A DNA stretch of 64,000 bases from Nodosilinea sp. WJT8-NPBG4 (GTDB lineage Bacteria > Cyanobacteriota > Cyanobacteriia > Phormidesmidales > Phormidesmidaceae), in contig JAHHHQ010000051.1 in the NCBI GenBank assembly GCA_019359285.1, positions 1-64,000 on the forward strand, given 5' to 3'. The stretch's first letter is position 1. The number at the start of each line of letters is the position of its first letter. Under the pieces are notes generated by a model. The model was not told the DNA's origin and made no database searches. It saw only the letters and a list, made by a program, of their open reading frames with translations. Below are positions 1-7,904 of this stretch, piece by piece. The position numbers were made by a program, and so were the translations under genes.

Positions 1-1
1 C

Positions 2-214
2 TGGTTCACCTCCTTGGGCATCAGCACCATGGCGTTTAACCTGAACGGGTTCAACTTCAACCAGTCGATTCTGGACTCTCAGGGTCGGGTGATTGGCACC
101 TGGGCGGACGTGATCAACCGGGCGAACTTGGGTATGGAAGTGATGCACGAGCGCAATGCTCACAACTTCCCCCTCGACCTCGCCACGGCTGAGGCCCCTG
201 AAATCATCGGCTAG
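2..214 (+). CDS. psbA: Photosystem II D1 protein, C-terminal part (truncated by window start)
   Basis: The 70 residues before the stop read like the lumenal end of D1, the core subunit that binds the Mn4CaO5 cluster of photosystem II in the thylakoid. Visible are WFTSLGISTMAF, the run around GFNFNQS, and the tail with HERNAHNFPLDLA. The D1 C-terminal carboxylate, and His and Glu residues near this end, are known ligands of the Mn cluster. Cleavage is expected after the DLA alanine, leaving a nine-residue extension (TAEAPEIIG) to be removed by CtpA; a ctpA gene lies at 19457. The gene begins outside the window, so the isoform cannot be judged. A strong terminator follows. Confidence 0.97.
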   Translation, partial: WFTSLGISTMAFNLNGFNFNQSILDSQGRVIGTWADVINRANLGMEVMHERNAHNFPLDLATAEAPEIIG

Positions 215-224
215 TCTTGACTGA

Positions 225-422
225 CTACCCCATTGATTGATTGAGTAGAAAGCGCCCCCCGAAGGGGGCGCTTTTTGCTTGCTTATGATTGAGAATCATC
301 TGCTCTGAAGCTGGATGGTCTGCTACCTTAAAGGTCATGAGATAAGCAGCTAACGACCCTAAAGCAGCAATATTGTCGTTGTAAGCCACTTGCTGAACAA
401 AGTCATAGTAAGACTGGCACAT
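225..422 (-). CDS. Possible small hypothetical protein (65 aa)
   Basis: An open frame convergent with psbA. The first two thirds (DFVQQVAYNDNIAALGSLAAYLM onward in composition) look protein-like, but the last third runs across the psbA terminator, no Shine-Dalgarno sequence precedes the ATG, and no family is recognised. It may be a remnant or chance frame. Confidence 0.2.
   Translation of the reverse strand: MCQSYYDFVQQVAYNDNIAALGSLAAYLMTFKVADHPASEQMILNHKQAKSAPFGGRFLLNQSMG
251..276 (+). terminator. Rho-independent terminator of psbA
   Basis: A GC-rich perfect stem (agcgccccc / gggggcgct) with a cgaa tetraloop is followed by a T run, 37 bases after the psbA stop codon. Confidence 0.93.
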
Positions 423-519
423 GATGGAAAAAACTCACGCAACAAGGGGGTTAAAAGCGAGGGAGGGCAAAGCCAAAGCAACCTCAAGAACAAACGCGAA
501 GCTCATTGTCCACGACCGA

Positions 520-1038
520 CTAAACACCCAAGTCCTGCAAGGCGAAGCGGATTTGCTCCAACCGCCGTCTATTCACGCCTAAATCAGATTCTCCTAATCG
601 GGCTGCTGCACGAACATGGATGACGGGCTCATCCTCAGGCAGATAGAATTCAGTATCGTCTACAAACCCCATAATGCGGCTGGTGGACTTAACTCGGATG
701 TAGTTCTCTTGTTGCTCCGCAATCTCAGTACGTGGCACAACCCCCAAAACTTTAATCAGTAGCTCACGAGCTTCCTCCCGGCTACCTGTATAAGCAATCG
801 GCGCAATCGCATGGTCCTTGTCAGCACCCTCCTGGCTAACGACACAGTTGGGCGTTGACGGGCAGGGGAGCAGCTTGCCATCCTGAATTCCTAGTTCGGG
901 CGTCTTTCCCGCGAATACTTCTGATAAGCCAGGAATCGCACCTAGAGACTGAGGAGCAGGCGCTGCGATCGCAAAAGCTGAGCAAGTTGGGAAAGCCCAC
1001 AACGCGATCGCGAAAAGGCACGCAAGGATTGAAGACAT
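520..1038 (-). CDS. DUF1499 family exported protein
   Basis: 172 residues. An N-terminal hydrophobic segment (about residues 4-25, ending near AIAAPA) looks like a signal peptide, so the protein is probably exported to the periplasm or lumen. The rest matches the DUF1499 pattern: a CPSTPNC segment, then an alpha/beta core with VKSTSRIMGFVDD, and a C-terminal RAAARLGESDLGVNRRR block, the family's most conserved part. Function is unknown in this family. It stands alone on the minus strand next to psbA. Confidence 0.85.
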   Translation of the reverse strand: MSSILACLFAIALWAFPTCSAFAIAAPAPQSLGAIPGLSEVFAGKTPELGIQDGKLLPCPSTPNCVVSQEGADKDHAIAPIAYTGSREEARELLIKVLGVVPRTEIAEQQENYIRVKSTSRIMGFVDDTEFYLPEDEPVIHVRAAARLGESDLGVNRRRLEQIRFALQDLGV

Positions 1039-1495
1039 AGGAGTTCATCAAAGTACAACCTCACCATAGGCTAATCAAGCGCGGAGAAGGCAAGCGGTGT
1101 GCTGACCAGGGGATGTTTGATGGGGGCCACCGCAGAGGTCTAGCAAGTCTCATGACCAACTCTTTGAGGAGGGTGTGGAGTGGCCTGACAATCACCCCAC
1201 TTCTAACCAACAAAAAAAGTGGCCAAAGCCGCTAGGAACTAACCCGACCGAACCCGTGACCCGCGAGAAGCTAGCCCCAAAGATACCTACCACTGGGAAC
1301 AGTCGAGACAAGAGGCTATAGAGCATCCAAGGCTTATCTGTCCATAGTTCAAGGGCCTGGAGGAGACAGGCCGTTTAAGGGGTGGAGTTGTCACGTCTAT
1401 CTTTTCAAAATAACCCTCGAGGGTAATAGGCTTGTTGCCTTGAGTTTGCCATTATGGGTTTCATCCTTCGTCTTCACCGCTAAATTTCCGCTACT
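1039..1495. other. Gene-poor stretch with a possible coding remnant
   Basis: No intact gene seen. On the plus strand, about 1113-1320, one frame without a start codon encodes a protein-like run including EGVEWPDNHPTSNQQ and NPTEPVTREKLAPK, and the next frame continues with DTYHWEQSRQEAIEHPRL. That shift would fit a decayed gene, but no family is recognised. Confidence 0.25.
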
Positions 1496-2377
1496 ATGAC
1501 CCAAAAAATAGCGATCGCTGTTATCCACGGCATTGGGCAAGCTCGACCAGAGTTTGCAAATCCACAACACCCCAATTTCCTAAGCGGTATTGTTCCACGC
1601 CTCCAAAAAGAGTTCTCCCGTGAGTTAAAGAATTACACCAGTTCTGCGGAAGACGAATTAGTTTTTGAACCGGTTTATTGGGCTGATGTAGTGCAGCAGC
1701 CACAAAATAATTTATACAATGAACTTGGCATTAGTAGATTTAGTCGTTTTTTTGGCTTGCGTGAATTTGTTTTTCACTCGTTAGCTGATAGTATTGCCTA
1801 TCAGCCAACATCTCCAAGCGACGAATCAAATATCTACGAAGAAGTGCATCAGATTTTTGCCCAGTCCTTAGGTAGGTTAGCTGATAGAGCAGGAGACAAC
1901 GCTCCTTTGTGCATTATTGCTCACAGTATGGGTGCAGCGATCGCAAGCAACTATATTTGGGATACCCAAGATGATAGTTTTCCTTCCTCTGCTAGGGATA
2001 ATCCTTTAGAGCGAGGACAGACTTTCTCTTCGTTTTACACGTTTGGCAGTCAGATTCCATTTTGGTCAATGAGATTTAAGAACTTTGGAGTGCCAATTCA
2101 AGTTCCATCGCCAAAACTATCTATGCACTATCCCAAAGCCAATGGGAAATGGATAAATTTCTTTAGCCCCAATGACTTGTTGGGTTATCCAATTAAGGGT
2201 ATTAATGAGCTTTACAATAGAGCGGTATTAGACGAACGAGAAGTTCAGGTTGGCAACTTATTAACGTGGTGGAATCCTCTGTGTCATAACGAGTACTGGA
2301 AAAGTAGGGTTGTAGTTCAACCTATTGCGAGTTCTTTAGCGAGTCTCTGGAGACAGATCAATCTTGAGCCCTCTTGA
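1496..2377 (+). CDS. Alpha/beta-hydrolase-like (lipase-type) protein
   Basis: 293 residues. The N-terminus IAVIHGIGQ gives a beta strand followed by an oxyanion-type HGIG motif, and CIIAHSMGAAIA is a nucleophile elbow with Ser144 as the probable catalytic residue. A late His (LCHNEYW region) could complete a triad. Substrate is unknown. Codon use is visibly AT-rich (agt, tta, ttt), unlike the GC-rich neighbours, which suggests recent acquisition; a tRNA-Ser fragment lies about 350 bases downstream. No signal peptide, so cytoplasmic. The hydrolase fold is well supported, the activity is inference. Confidence 0.65.
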   Translation: MTQKIAIAVIHGIGQARPEFANPQHPNFLSGIVPRLQKEFSRELKNYTSSAEDELVFEPVYWADVVQQPQNNLYNELGISRFSRFFGLREFVFHSLADSIAYQPTSPSDESNIYEEVHQIFAQSLGRLADRAGDNAPLCIIAHSMGAAIASNYIWDTQDDSFPSSARDNPLERGQTFSSFYTFGSQIPFWSMRFKNFGVPIQVPSPKLSMHYPKANGKWINFFSPNDLLGYPIKGINELYNRAVLDEREVQVGNLLTWWNPLCHNEYWKSRVVVQPIASSLASLWRQINLEPS

Positions 2378-2720
2378 CCTATTCAGAACACTAAAAGATA
2401 GGAGGTTATTTTGGCTGGTGAACTGCGTTTAGTAGCTTTGATGGGTCATGATTGACTGCCATCATCGCAAACTTATCTCCCACAAGAATTTTAGCGAGCT
2501 TTAGAATAAGGGAGATACGTTACATATAAAGCCAAAAACCATGAGTTTTTGGTTTTGGAGGCTGAAGCAGAGTCCTCCTCTTGTTTTTAAGTAGGTCGCT
2601 CAGACAAATCATCAGTACAACCACGATGCCTACAGTCCCGAGGAGTTTGGTCATCAGTCACTTTGGGCACCAGCATTTCATAGTTAGGGCACCAGAACGA
2701 TAATAGGATATTAAGGATTG
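2378..2720. other. Gene-free stretch
   Basis: No coding region recognised. A short hairpin (ccaaaaacc ... ggtttttgg-like) is visible near 2532-2553. Otherwise nothing supported. Confidence 0.5.
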
Positions 2721-2785
2721 GTCTACCCGACTTGAAATCGGGTGCCCGCAGGGGCCGTGAGTTCGGCTCTTACCCTCTCCTACCA
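2721..2785 (+). tRNA. 3' half of a tRNA-Ser(UGA), remnant
   Basis: The segment shows an anticodon stem-loop (cccga cttgaaa tcggg, anticodon TGA), a class II variable arm (tgcccgcaggggccg), a T arm (gtgag TTCGGCT cttac), the 3' acceptor strand (cctctcc) and an encoded CCA after one discriminator-side base. The matching 5' acceptor strand (ggagagg) and a D arm are not present upstream, so this is a partial gene. tRNA 3' halves left behind like this are typical of integrase attachment sites. Non-functional as a tRNA unless I missed a divergent 5' half. Confidence 0.6.
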
Positions 2786-2848
2786 TGGTTTTGTCTTGTA
2801 TCTTTGGTCATTTGCTGCCCCTGCCCCAGTGCCGGCGGCAGTTGTTGT

Positions 2849-3202
2849 CTATTGCCGCCAGTCATTGTTGAGCCAGGTGCGGGGAATACCTGGGAAGCCC
2901 GCGAGCACCCAACCCAGCACGAGGGAAAGCACCATGGCTGCTGCAATACTGTCCCACTCACCGTAGTAGTTAGGGGCCATGGCCCAAAGGTCGAAGGCGT
3001 CCATGCTTTAATCCAAAAGTAACCGGCCTATGGTGCCCAAAACAAAACCTCCACGAGCTAATGAGGCTAAGGGGGTTAAGGCTTTTTCACCGATGCAGAT
3101 GGAGATCGCCCCTAGGAGCCCAGGATGTTTGGGACGGTGTAAACGTCTTCCATTGCTTCCAGATCCTGGCTACATATAGCTATAAGCGGTGGCGATCGCC
3201 AT
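2849..3202 (-). pseudogene. Decayed small membrane-protein gene
   Basis: On the minus strand, protein-like segments line up through frameshifts and one in-frame stop. An ATG at 3202 gives a short start (MAIATAYSYM). The next frame gives QDLEAMEDVYTVPNILG, and the first frame resumes with GLLGAISICIGEKALTPL and GGFVLGTIGRLLLD. After a TAA it continues in the same frame as a 51-residue ORF (ATG at 3004) with a clear transmembrane stretch (AAAMVLSLVLGWVLAG) and ending LNNDWRQ. Codon use is GC-rich like the core genome. Family not recognised. The downstream 51-aa ORF could also be a real small gene by itself. Confidence 0.45.
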
Positions 3203-3250
3203 GGTTTAGGGTTTAAAGGGCAGCTTTGTTTACCCTAGAGCCCCCTAGCT

Positions 3251-3358
3251 ATGCCCGATGATCTTGGCCCTTTTCTTTTAGGCGTTGCCCTACTGATGCT
3301 GTACCTGGGTTGGTCAGCGGCTACAGAAATGGGTACTCGCTGGCCCCGGCGAAAGTAA
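3251..3358 (+). CDS. Possible 35-aa single-span membrane protein
   Basis: ATG to TAA encodes 35 residues: a short acidic start (MPDDLGP), a hydrophobic helix (FLLGVALLMLYLGW) and a basic end (RWPRRK). This is a plausible positive-inside small membrane protein of the kind found in photosystem complexes, but it does not match PsbM, PsbX, Psb30, PetN or similar as I know them. No good ribosome binding site precedes it. Confidence 0.35.
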   Translation: MPDDLGPFLLGVALLMLYLGWSAATEMGTRWPRRK

Positions 3359-3536
3359 TGATGACTCGCTCAAAGCCTCCCAGAACTTAGCTTTGAGAAT
3401 TGAGATTAGGGAGGTATTGCACGAAAAAAGCAGGGATTGTAGCTCTGATAGCAGATCCGAGGAGGTAGATGTCGTGGACTAGGGCTGAGTCTATGGGCCT
3501 TGTAGGCCTGTATGGCCAGTTGCCTATCCATCTATG

Positions 3537-3542
3537 AGGAGG
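3537..3542 (+). promoter_or_regulatory. Shine-Dalgarno AGGAGG deciding the permease start
   Basis: A perfect AGGAGG lies within the upstream candidate codons and six bases before GTG 3549, favouring GTG over ATG 3534. Confidence 0.7.
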
Positions 3543-3548
3543 TCTACC

Positions 3549-4940
3549 GTGACCCTACCCACTGAACAACTGCCTCAAGCGCCGCCGAATCGCGGGCCAG
3601 GAAACAAAATCGCTGAGTTTTTTGATTTTGCGGGCCATCGCACCAACTTTCGCACTGAATCGCTGGCGGGGCTAACCACCTTCGTCACGATGGCCTACAT
3701 CTTGATTGTGAATCCGGCCATTTTGTCGAACGCGATCTTTCTCAACGAGTCGGGCGACTTGTTTGGCGAACTGGTGATGGCCACGGGCCTATCTGCGGCG
3801 CTGGCCACTCTGGTGATGGCTCTCTACGCTAAACTGCCCTTTGCCCTAGCTCCTGGGATGGGCATCAATGCTTACTTTGCCTTTACAGTGGTGCTGGGTC
3901 TAGGGATTGACTGGCAGGTTGCCCTGGCGGCAGTGCTGCTTGAGGGGGTCATCTTTATCCTCATGACCATTTCCAACGTGCGCGGCAAGATCGTGGAGGC
4001 CATTCCCGATGCAGTAAAGCACGCCACTACGGCTGGAATCGGTCTATTTATTGCTTACATTGCCTTAAAGGGAGCGGGCATTATTGTGCCGTCAGAGGCC
4101 ACGTTGACGGCTTTGGGCAATCTGCGATCGCCCCAAACGGCCATGGCCCTGCTCGGTCTGGCTATCACCGCAGCCCTGTTCTCACGGCGGGTGACAGGGG
4201 CATTACTGTGGGGCATCTTGGGTACCTCGGTGCTGGCGTGGATCTTGGGAGTGTCGCCCTGGCCCACGGGGCTGATAGCGGTGCCCCCGGCTCCGGTTGA
4301 TCTATTTGGTCAGGCCTTTGTGGGACTAGGGGAACTGTTCCGCATCAACTTCTGGCAGATGGTGAGCATTGTCTTTGTGTTCCTGTTTGTGGACTTGTTC
4401 GACACCGTTGGCACATTAACTGGGCTGGGCTCTAAGGCTGGCTACATTGATAGTGAGGGCCATTTCCCTGGGGTCGAAAAGGCGTTTATGGCGGATGCCA
4501 TTGGGACTACCGCCGGAGCCGTGCTGGGCACCTCAACGGTGACGACCTACATCGAGTCGGCCTCGGGCATTTCTGAAGGGGGGCGCAGCGGCTTTACGGC
4601 CCTGGTGGTTGCGGCGCTATTTTTGGCGTCGGTGCTGTTTATCCCTCTATTGCAGGGCATTCCGGCCTTTGCCACTGCCCCAGCGCTGATTATTGTGGGG
4701 GTGCTGATGATGTCGGCGGCCAAGAATATCGACTGGGATGAGCCCGCCGATGCGATCGCAGCCTTTTTGACCATCATCATGATGCCCCTGGCTTTCTCTA
4801 TTGCTGAAGGTCTGGCTATGGGGCTGATTGCCTATCCTCTGATCAAAGCCTGCCAGGGCAAAACCTCGCAGACCACCATCGGCATGTGGATTTTGGCCGC
4901 CATCTTCTTGCTGCGGTACATCTTCGTTGCGGGCGGCTAA
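3549..4940 (+). CDS. NCS2/AzgA-type purine (xanthine/hypoxanthine/guanine) permease
   Basis: About 463 residues with some 12-14 hydrophobic segments, an inner-membrane purine importer of the AzgA branch of NCS2. Visible hallmarks are FRTESLAGLTTFVTMAYI near the start, NPAILSNA, the APGMGINAYFAF loop, and FVFLFVDLFDTVGTLTG, which holds the family's substrate-binding acidic residue. An ATG at 3534 is in frame, but the AGGAGG at 3537-3542 lies six bases before GTG 3549, so GTG is the likelier start. The gene stands alone. Exact purine specificity cannot be told from sequence. Confidence 0.92.
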   Translation: MTLPTEQLPQAPPNRGPGNKIAEFFDFAGHRTNFRTESLAGLTTFVTMAYILIVNPAILSNAIFLNESGDLFGELVMATGLSAALATLVMALYAKLPFALAPGMGINAYFAFTVVLGLGIDWQVALAAVLLEGVIFILMTISNVRGKIVEAIPDAVKHATTAGIGLFIAYIALKGAGIIVPSEATLTALGNLRSPQTAMALLGLAITAALFSRRVTGALLWGILGTSVLAWILGVSPWPTGLIAVPPAPVDLFGQAFVGLGELFRINFWQMVSIVFVFLFVDLFDTVGTLTGLGSKAGYIDSEGHFPGVEKAFMADAIGTTAGAVLGTSTVTTYIESASGISEGGRSGFTALVVAALFLASVLFIPLLQGIPAFATAPALIIVGVLMMSAAKNIDWDEPADAIAAFLTIIMMPLAFSIAEGLAMGLIAYPLIKACQGKTSQTTIGMWILAAIFLLRYIFVAGG

Positions 4941-4988
4941 AAATAGATCTCAAACTCCCCTAGAGGTAGGGCGCACGGTTGTGCGCCC

Positions 4989-5381
4989 CTACTTTAGTGC
5001 GTCGAAGGTGTCGCCCAGGGCGGCGGTGAGGGTTTGGCGAGTCTGGGCGTGGGCCGCTTGCTCAGCCTGCAATTTTTGGGTGAGGTCTTGGCACTGCTGC
5101 ACCAATCCATCGAGCCGCTGCTGCAACCCCTGCAAGGAGTTAACGGTAGACAAGTCTCTCTCCAACACGGCACCAGGGTCGGCGTCGAGGCGCTGCTGCA
5201 GGGTCTCGATCTGGGCCTGAAACTCTGCGGTCTCTTCGCGCCGCTGACGGGCTTCAGTCTCGTAGAGACGACGCCAATTAGCAGCACTGTTATAAGCCTG
5301 GTCGCGCTCTTTTTGGGTGTCGGCTAGCTGCCGCTGGAGGGTGCGCACTTCCGTAATCCACTGGGTCAGGTCTTGGGACAT
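4989..5381 (-). CDS. Coiled-coil protein of unknown function
   Basis: 130 residues with no hydrophobic segment. Heptad-like spacing of Leu/Ile with many Gln, Arg and Glu runs over nearly the whole length (for example LQRQLADTQKERDQA and IETLQQRLDADPG), predicting a long cytoplasmic coiled coil. It lies 32 bases downstream of the M50 protease gene on the same strand, so the two probably share a transcript. Function unknown. Confidence 0.7.
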   Translation of the reverse strand: MSQDLTQWITEVRTLQRQLADTQKERDQAYNSAANWRRLYETEARQRREETAEFQAQIETLQQRLDADPGAVLERDLSTVNSLQGLQQRLDGLVQQCQDLTQKLQAEQAAHAQTRQTLTAALGDTFDALK

Positions 5382-5413
5382 GGCGGTTACCAGAACAACA
5401 GGCAGCCCTGGGG

Positions 5414-6880
5414 CTAATACAGCAGCCGGGTAAGAATGCCCGGCGCTGGCAGCACAATCATAACTAGCAGTGTCAAGGCCACCAGCCCCAGCATGTCGCG
5501 GCGGTCGTCTAGCTCGCTGACATCGTTGAGGGCGGGCTGGTCTGCCGCTGGAATAAAGAACAGCAAAATCGCCCAGATCATCAGCTCAGGGTGCACCAGG
5601 GCCAGACCAAACACCAGCAGTCGAGCCACTTGGCCTACGATGCCGCCAATTCGCTGGCCGTACATGGCATGGACGATGTGGCCACCGTCGAGCTGGCCCA
5701 CGGGCATGAGGTTGAGAGCAGTCACCACCAGACCCAGACAGCCCGCGATCGCGATCGGATGCAGATGAATCGCCTCGTCAGCTGCCACCGCTGACCCCAG
5801 CACCAGCTTCGAGAGCAGCGTCAGCATCACCGACGCCTTGGGATCTAGAGCCTCAAAATTTAGCAGGCTAGAGCCAGTTTCGGGAATGGGCACGATGGTG
5901 GACTGGCTGAGCCCCCACAGCAGCAGCGGTACCGCCACTACCAGCCCCGACAAAGGCCCAGCAATGCCCACATCAAACAGGGCGCGACGGTTGGGCACGG
6001 GCGACTTCATCTGAATGAACGCCCCCAGAGTGCCTAAGAAAAACGGCACCGGAATGAAGTAGGGCAGCGTGACCCGCATTTTGTAGCGGCGAGCCGCCAG
6101 GTAATGGCCCATCTCGTGGCAGCCGAGAATGACCAGCAGCCCTAGGGCGTAGGGCAAGCCCTGCAAGATCAACGCGGGCGCGGCTTGGAGTTGTTCTTCG
6201 GTGACGCCCGCCAGGTAGGTACCCACGGCGGTGGTGGTAAACAGGGTGACGAGCAGAAGCCCCAGAGCTAGACCGGGACGGGTCAGGGTTTGATTGCTGC
6301 GATCGCCCTTCTCCACTTGAGGGTTGGGTACCAAGGCAAACACCGGCTTGCCCTGGAGACCCTCCTGAAAGAGGACTAGGAAGCGATCGCCAAAGTGGCG
6401 GCGAATATTCTCCCGCACAGTGTCGTAGGCCAAGGTGGGCGTAGACCGCAGCTGTCCCCGGCAAATCATTGCCTGGGGGCGGTACTCAATATTTTGCAGG
6501 TAATATACCGACCAAGGGAAGCAGCCCTGAAGCATCGCTTCTTCATCTTTGTCGATAGGGCGCAGGGCGGGCTTGGGTGGTGCCAGTGGCTTAGCGTCAG
6601 CGGCCGCGCCCTCGGCCTCAGCCGTTTTTGGTAGGGCAATGCGCCCCTTTTCAATCAGCGCCCAGTAGAGAATCGGGCAGGCAATAAACAGACCCAACAA
6701 TAGGGCCGTGGGGGCGGGCTTTTCACTGCCATTGACCAGCACCCAAGCGGTCAAAATAAACGCTGGCAGCATCATCACTAGCCACAACAGCCACACAGGG
6801 GTACGAGTGATGCGGCTAACGCTGCGCTGAAGCAGCACATAGGTCAGCAGACCAAGAACTATAAGCCAGAAAAACACCAT
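5414..6880 (-). CDS. Site-2 protease family (M50) membrane metalloprotease, EGY-like
   Basis: About 488 residues. Two transmembrane helices at the N-terminus are followed by a soluble stretch with PWSVYYLQNIEYRPQA, then a multi-span M50 core. The zinc site is HEMGH (ILGCHEMGHYLAARR) with the third ligand in MPVGQLDGGH. The layout, with a long domain before the HExxH, matches the plant chloroplast EGY and cyanobacterial S2P homologues. These cleave membrane substrates such as anti-sigma factors, though the substrate here is unknown. The ATG at 6880 is preferred over an upstream TTG at 6901. Confidence 0.9.
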   Translation of the reverse strand: MVFFWLIVLGLLTYVLLQRSVSRITRTPVWLLWLVMMLPAFILTAWVLVNGSEKPAPTALLLGLFIACPILYWALIEKGRIALPKTAEAEGAAADAKPLAPPKPALRPIDKDEEAMLQGCFPWSVYYLQNIEYRPQAMICRGQLRSTPTLAYDTVRENIRRHFGDRFLVLFQEGLQGKPVFALVPNPQVEKGDRSNQTLTRPGLALGLLLVTLFTTTAVGTYLAGVTEEQLQAAPALILQGLPYALGLLVILGCHEMGHYLAARRYKMRVTLPYFIPVPFFLGTLGAFIQMKSPVPNRRALFDVGIAGPLSGLVVAVPLLLWGLSQSTIVPIPETGSSLLNFEALDPKASVMLTLLSKLVLGSAVAADEAIHLHPIAIAGCLGLVVTALNLMPVGQLDGGHIVHAMYGQRIGGIVGQVARLLVFGLALVHPELMIWAILLFFIPAADQPALNDVSELDDRRDMLGLVALTLLVMIVLPAPGILTRLLY

Positions 6881-7022
6881 CGAGGAGCCAGTGGAGTGCA
6901 ACGATCGAATCCAGAATCACCGTTTTTAGGCGGTTGACCCAACAAAATTAGCCCAGGCGACGGGGGCGCGATTCAGCTAGTATAGGCGTCTCAACGGTTT
7001 TTCTCACCCCTTCCCCGCCTTC

Positions 7023-7727
7023 ATGACAGCAGCTTCAGCGCCGGCTTCATCCTCCAGCCCCAAGGCTCCGCGCCCGGTGTTTGACACCGTCTATGCTTTC
7101 GCCCCCAACCGCGACACCCAGGGAGCTACTGCTTACTTCATTGTAAACAAGACAGCGGAGGGGCTGCCCGCCAATCTACTGATTGATGTCCCAGCTTGGG
7201 ATGAGGAAAATCGCGCCTGGCTGGCGGCTCAGGGTGGGGTGCAACGGCTGTTCGTTACCCACCGGGGCAGCCTTGGTCGGACCGCCGCGATTCAAAAAGC
7301 CCTGGACTGCGAGGTGGTGATGCAAGAGCAGGAGGCCTACCTGCTGCCAGATACTCCCACAACACCCTTTCACCACAAGTTTGAATTTAGCCCCGAGCTA
7401 GAGGCCTTTTGGACGCCGGGCCACTCGCCGGGGTCAGCCTGCCTTTATTACCGCGCCTACGGCGGCGTGCTGTTTACCGGGCGGCACCTGCTACCCAGCC
7501 GAACGGGTGAGCCAGAACCGCTGCGCTTGTCCAAAACCTTTCACTGGCCCCGCCAGCTCCAGCAGGTAGAGGCGCTAAAAACTCGCTTTTCGAGGGAAAC
7601 GCTGGCCCACATCTGTCCGGGAGCAAGCACGGGCTCTTTGCGAGGGCAGCGCACCATTGATCGCGCCTACGAACGGCTTCAGCAGATCGACATTGAGACC
7701 TATCGAGGGGTGCAGCCGCTGCTTTGA
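7023..7727 (+). CDS. MBL-fold (metallo-beta-lactamase-like) protein lacking the usual metal motif
   Basis: 234 residues. The fold is suggested by the ordered strands NLLIDVP, the strand before FVTHRGSLGR, FWTPGHSPGSACLYY and GGVLFTGRHLLP. In active family members the first metal site is HxHxDH after the FVTH strand; here it reads THRGSLGR. The TPGHSPGS histidine is kept, but the later Asp of the GD motif is replaced in TGRHLL. It is probably a non-hydrolytic or altered MBL protein, a type seen in cyanobacteria. It is divergent from the M50 gene. Confidence 0.75.
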   Translation: MTAASAPASSSSPKAPRPVFDTVYAFAPNRDTQGATAYFIVNKTAEGLPANLLIDVPAWDEENRAWLAAQGGVQRLFVTHRGSLGRTAAIQKALDCEVVMQEQEAYLLPDTPTTPFHHKFEFSPELEAFWTPGHSPGSACLYYRAYGGVLFTGRHLLPSRTGEPEPLRLSKTFHWPRQLQQVEALKTRFSRETLAHICPGASTGSLRGQRTIDRAYERLQQIDIETYRGVQPLL

Positions 7728-7904
7728 GGTCAAAGCAGCGAGCAGCACATTTCTCTATAATTCTGAGGCCGTTTTTGCCGCTCTAGCATCCCCTAGCAGC
7801 CATTCTGTGGCACTCTGGGAGGTGGATGTGCGAGGGTCAGCACCGGCCCAGATAATCGCCCTAACTCTCTACAACTAAGCACCGGCAACCATTGAGCCCA
7901 GGCT

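Noticed and set aside
2732..3022. Two overlapping plus-strand open frames of 74-96 codons
   Set aside because: They start inside the tRNA-Ser fragment, have Cys/Pro-rich unnatural composition and oppose the better-supported decayed gene on the minus strand.
3359..3548. Purine riboswitch upstream of the NCS2 permease
   Set aside because: I could not find the three-helix core or conserved loop bases of a purine aptamer in this leader.
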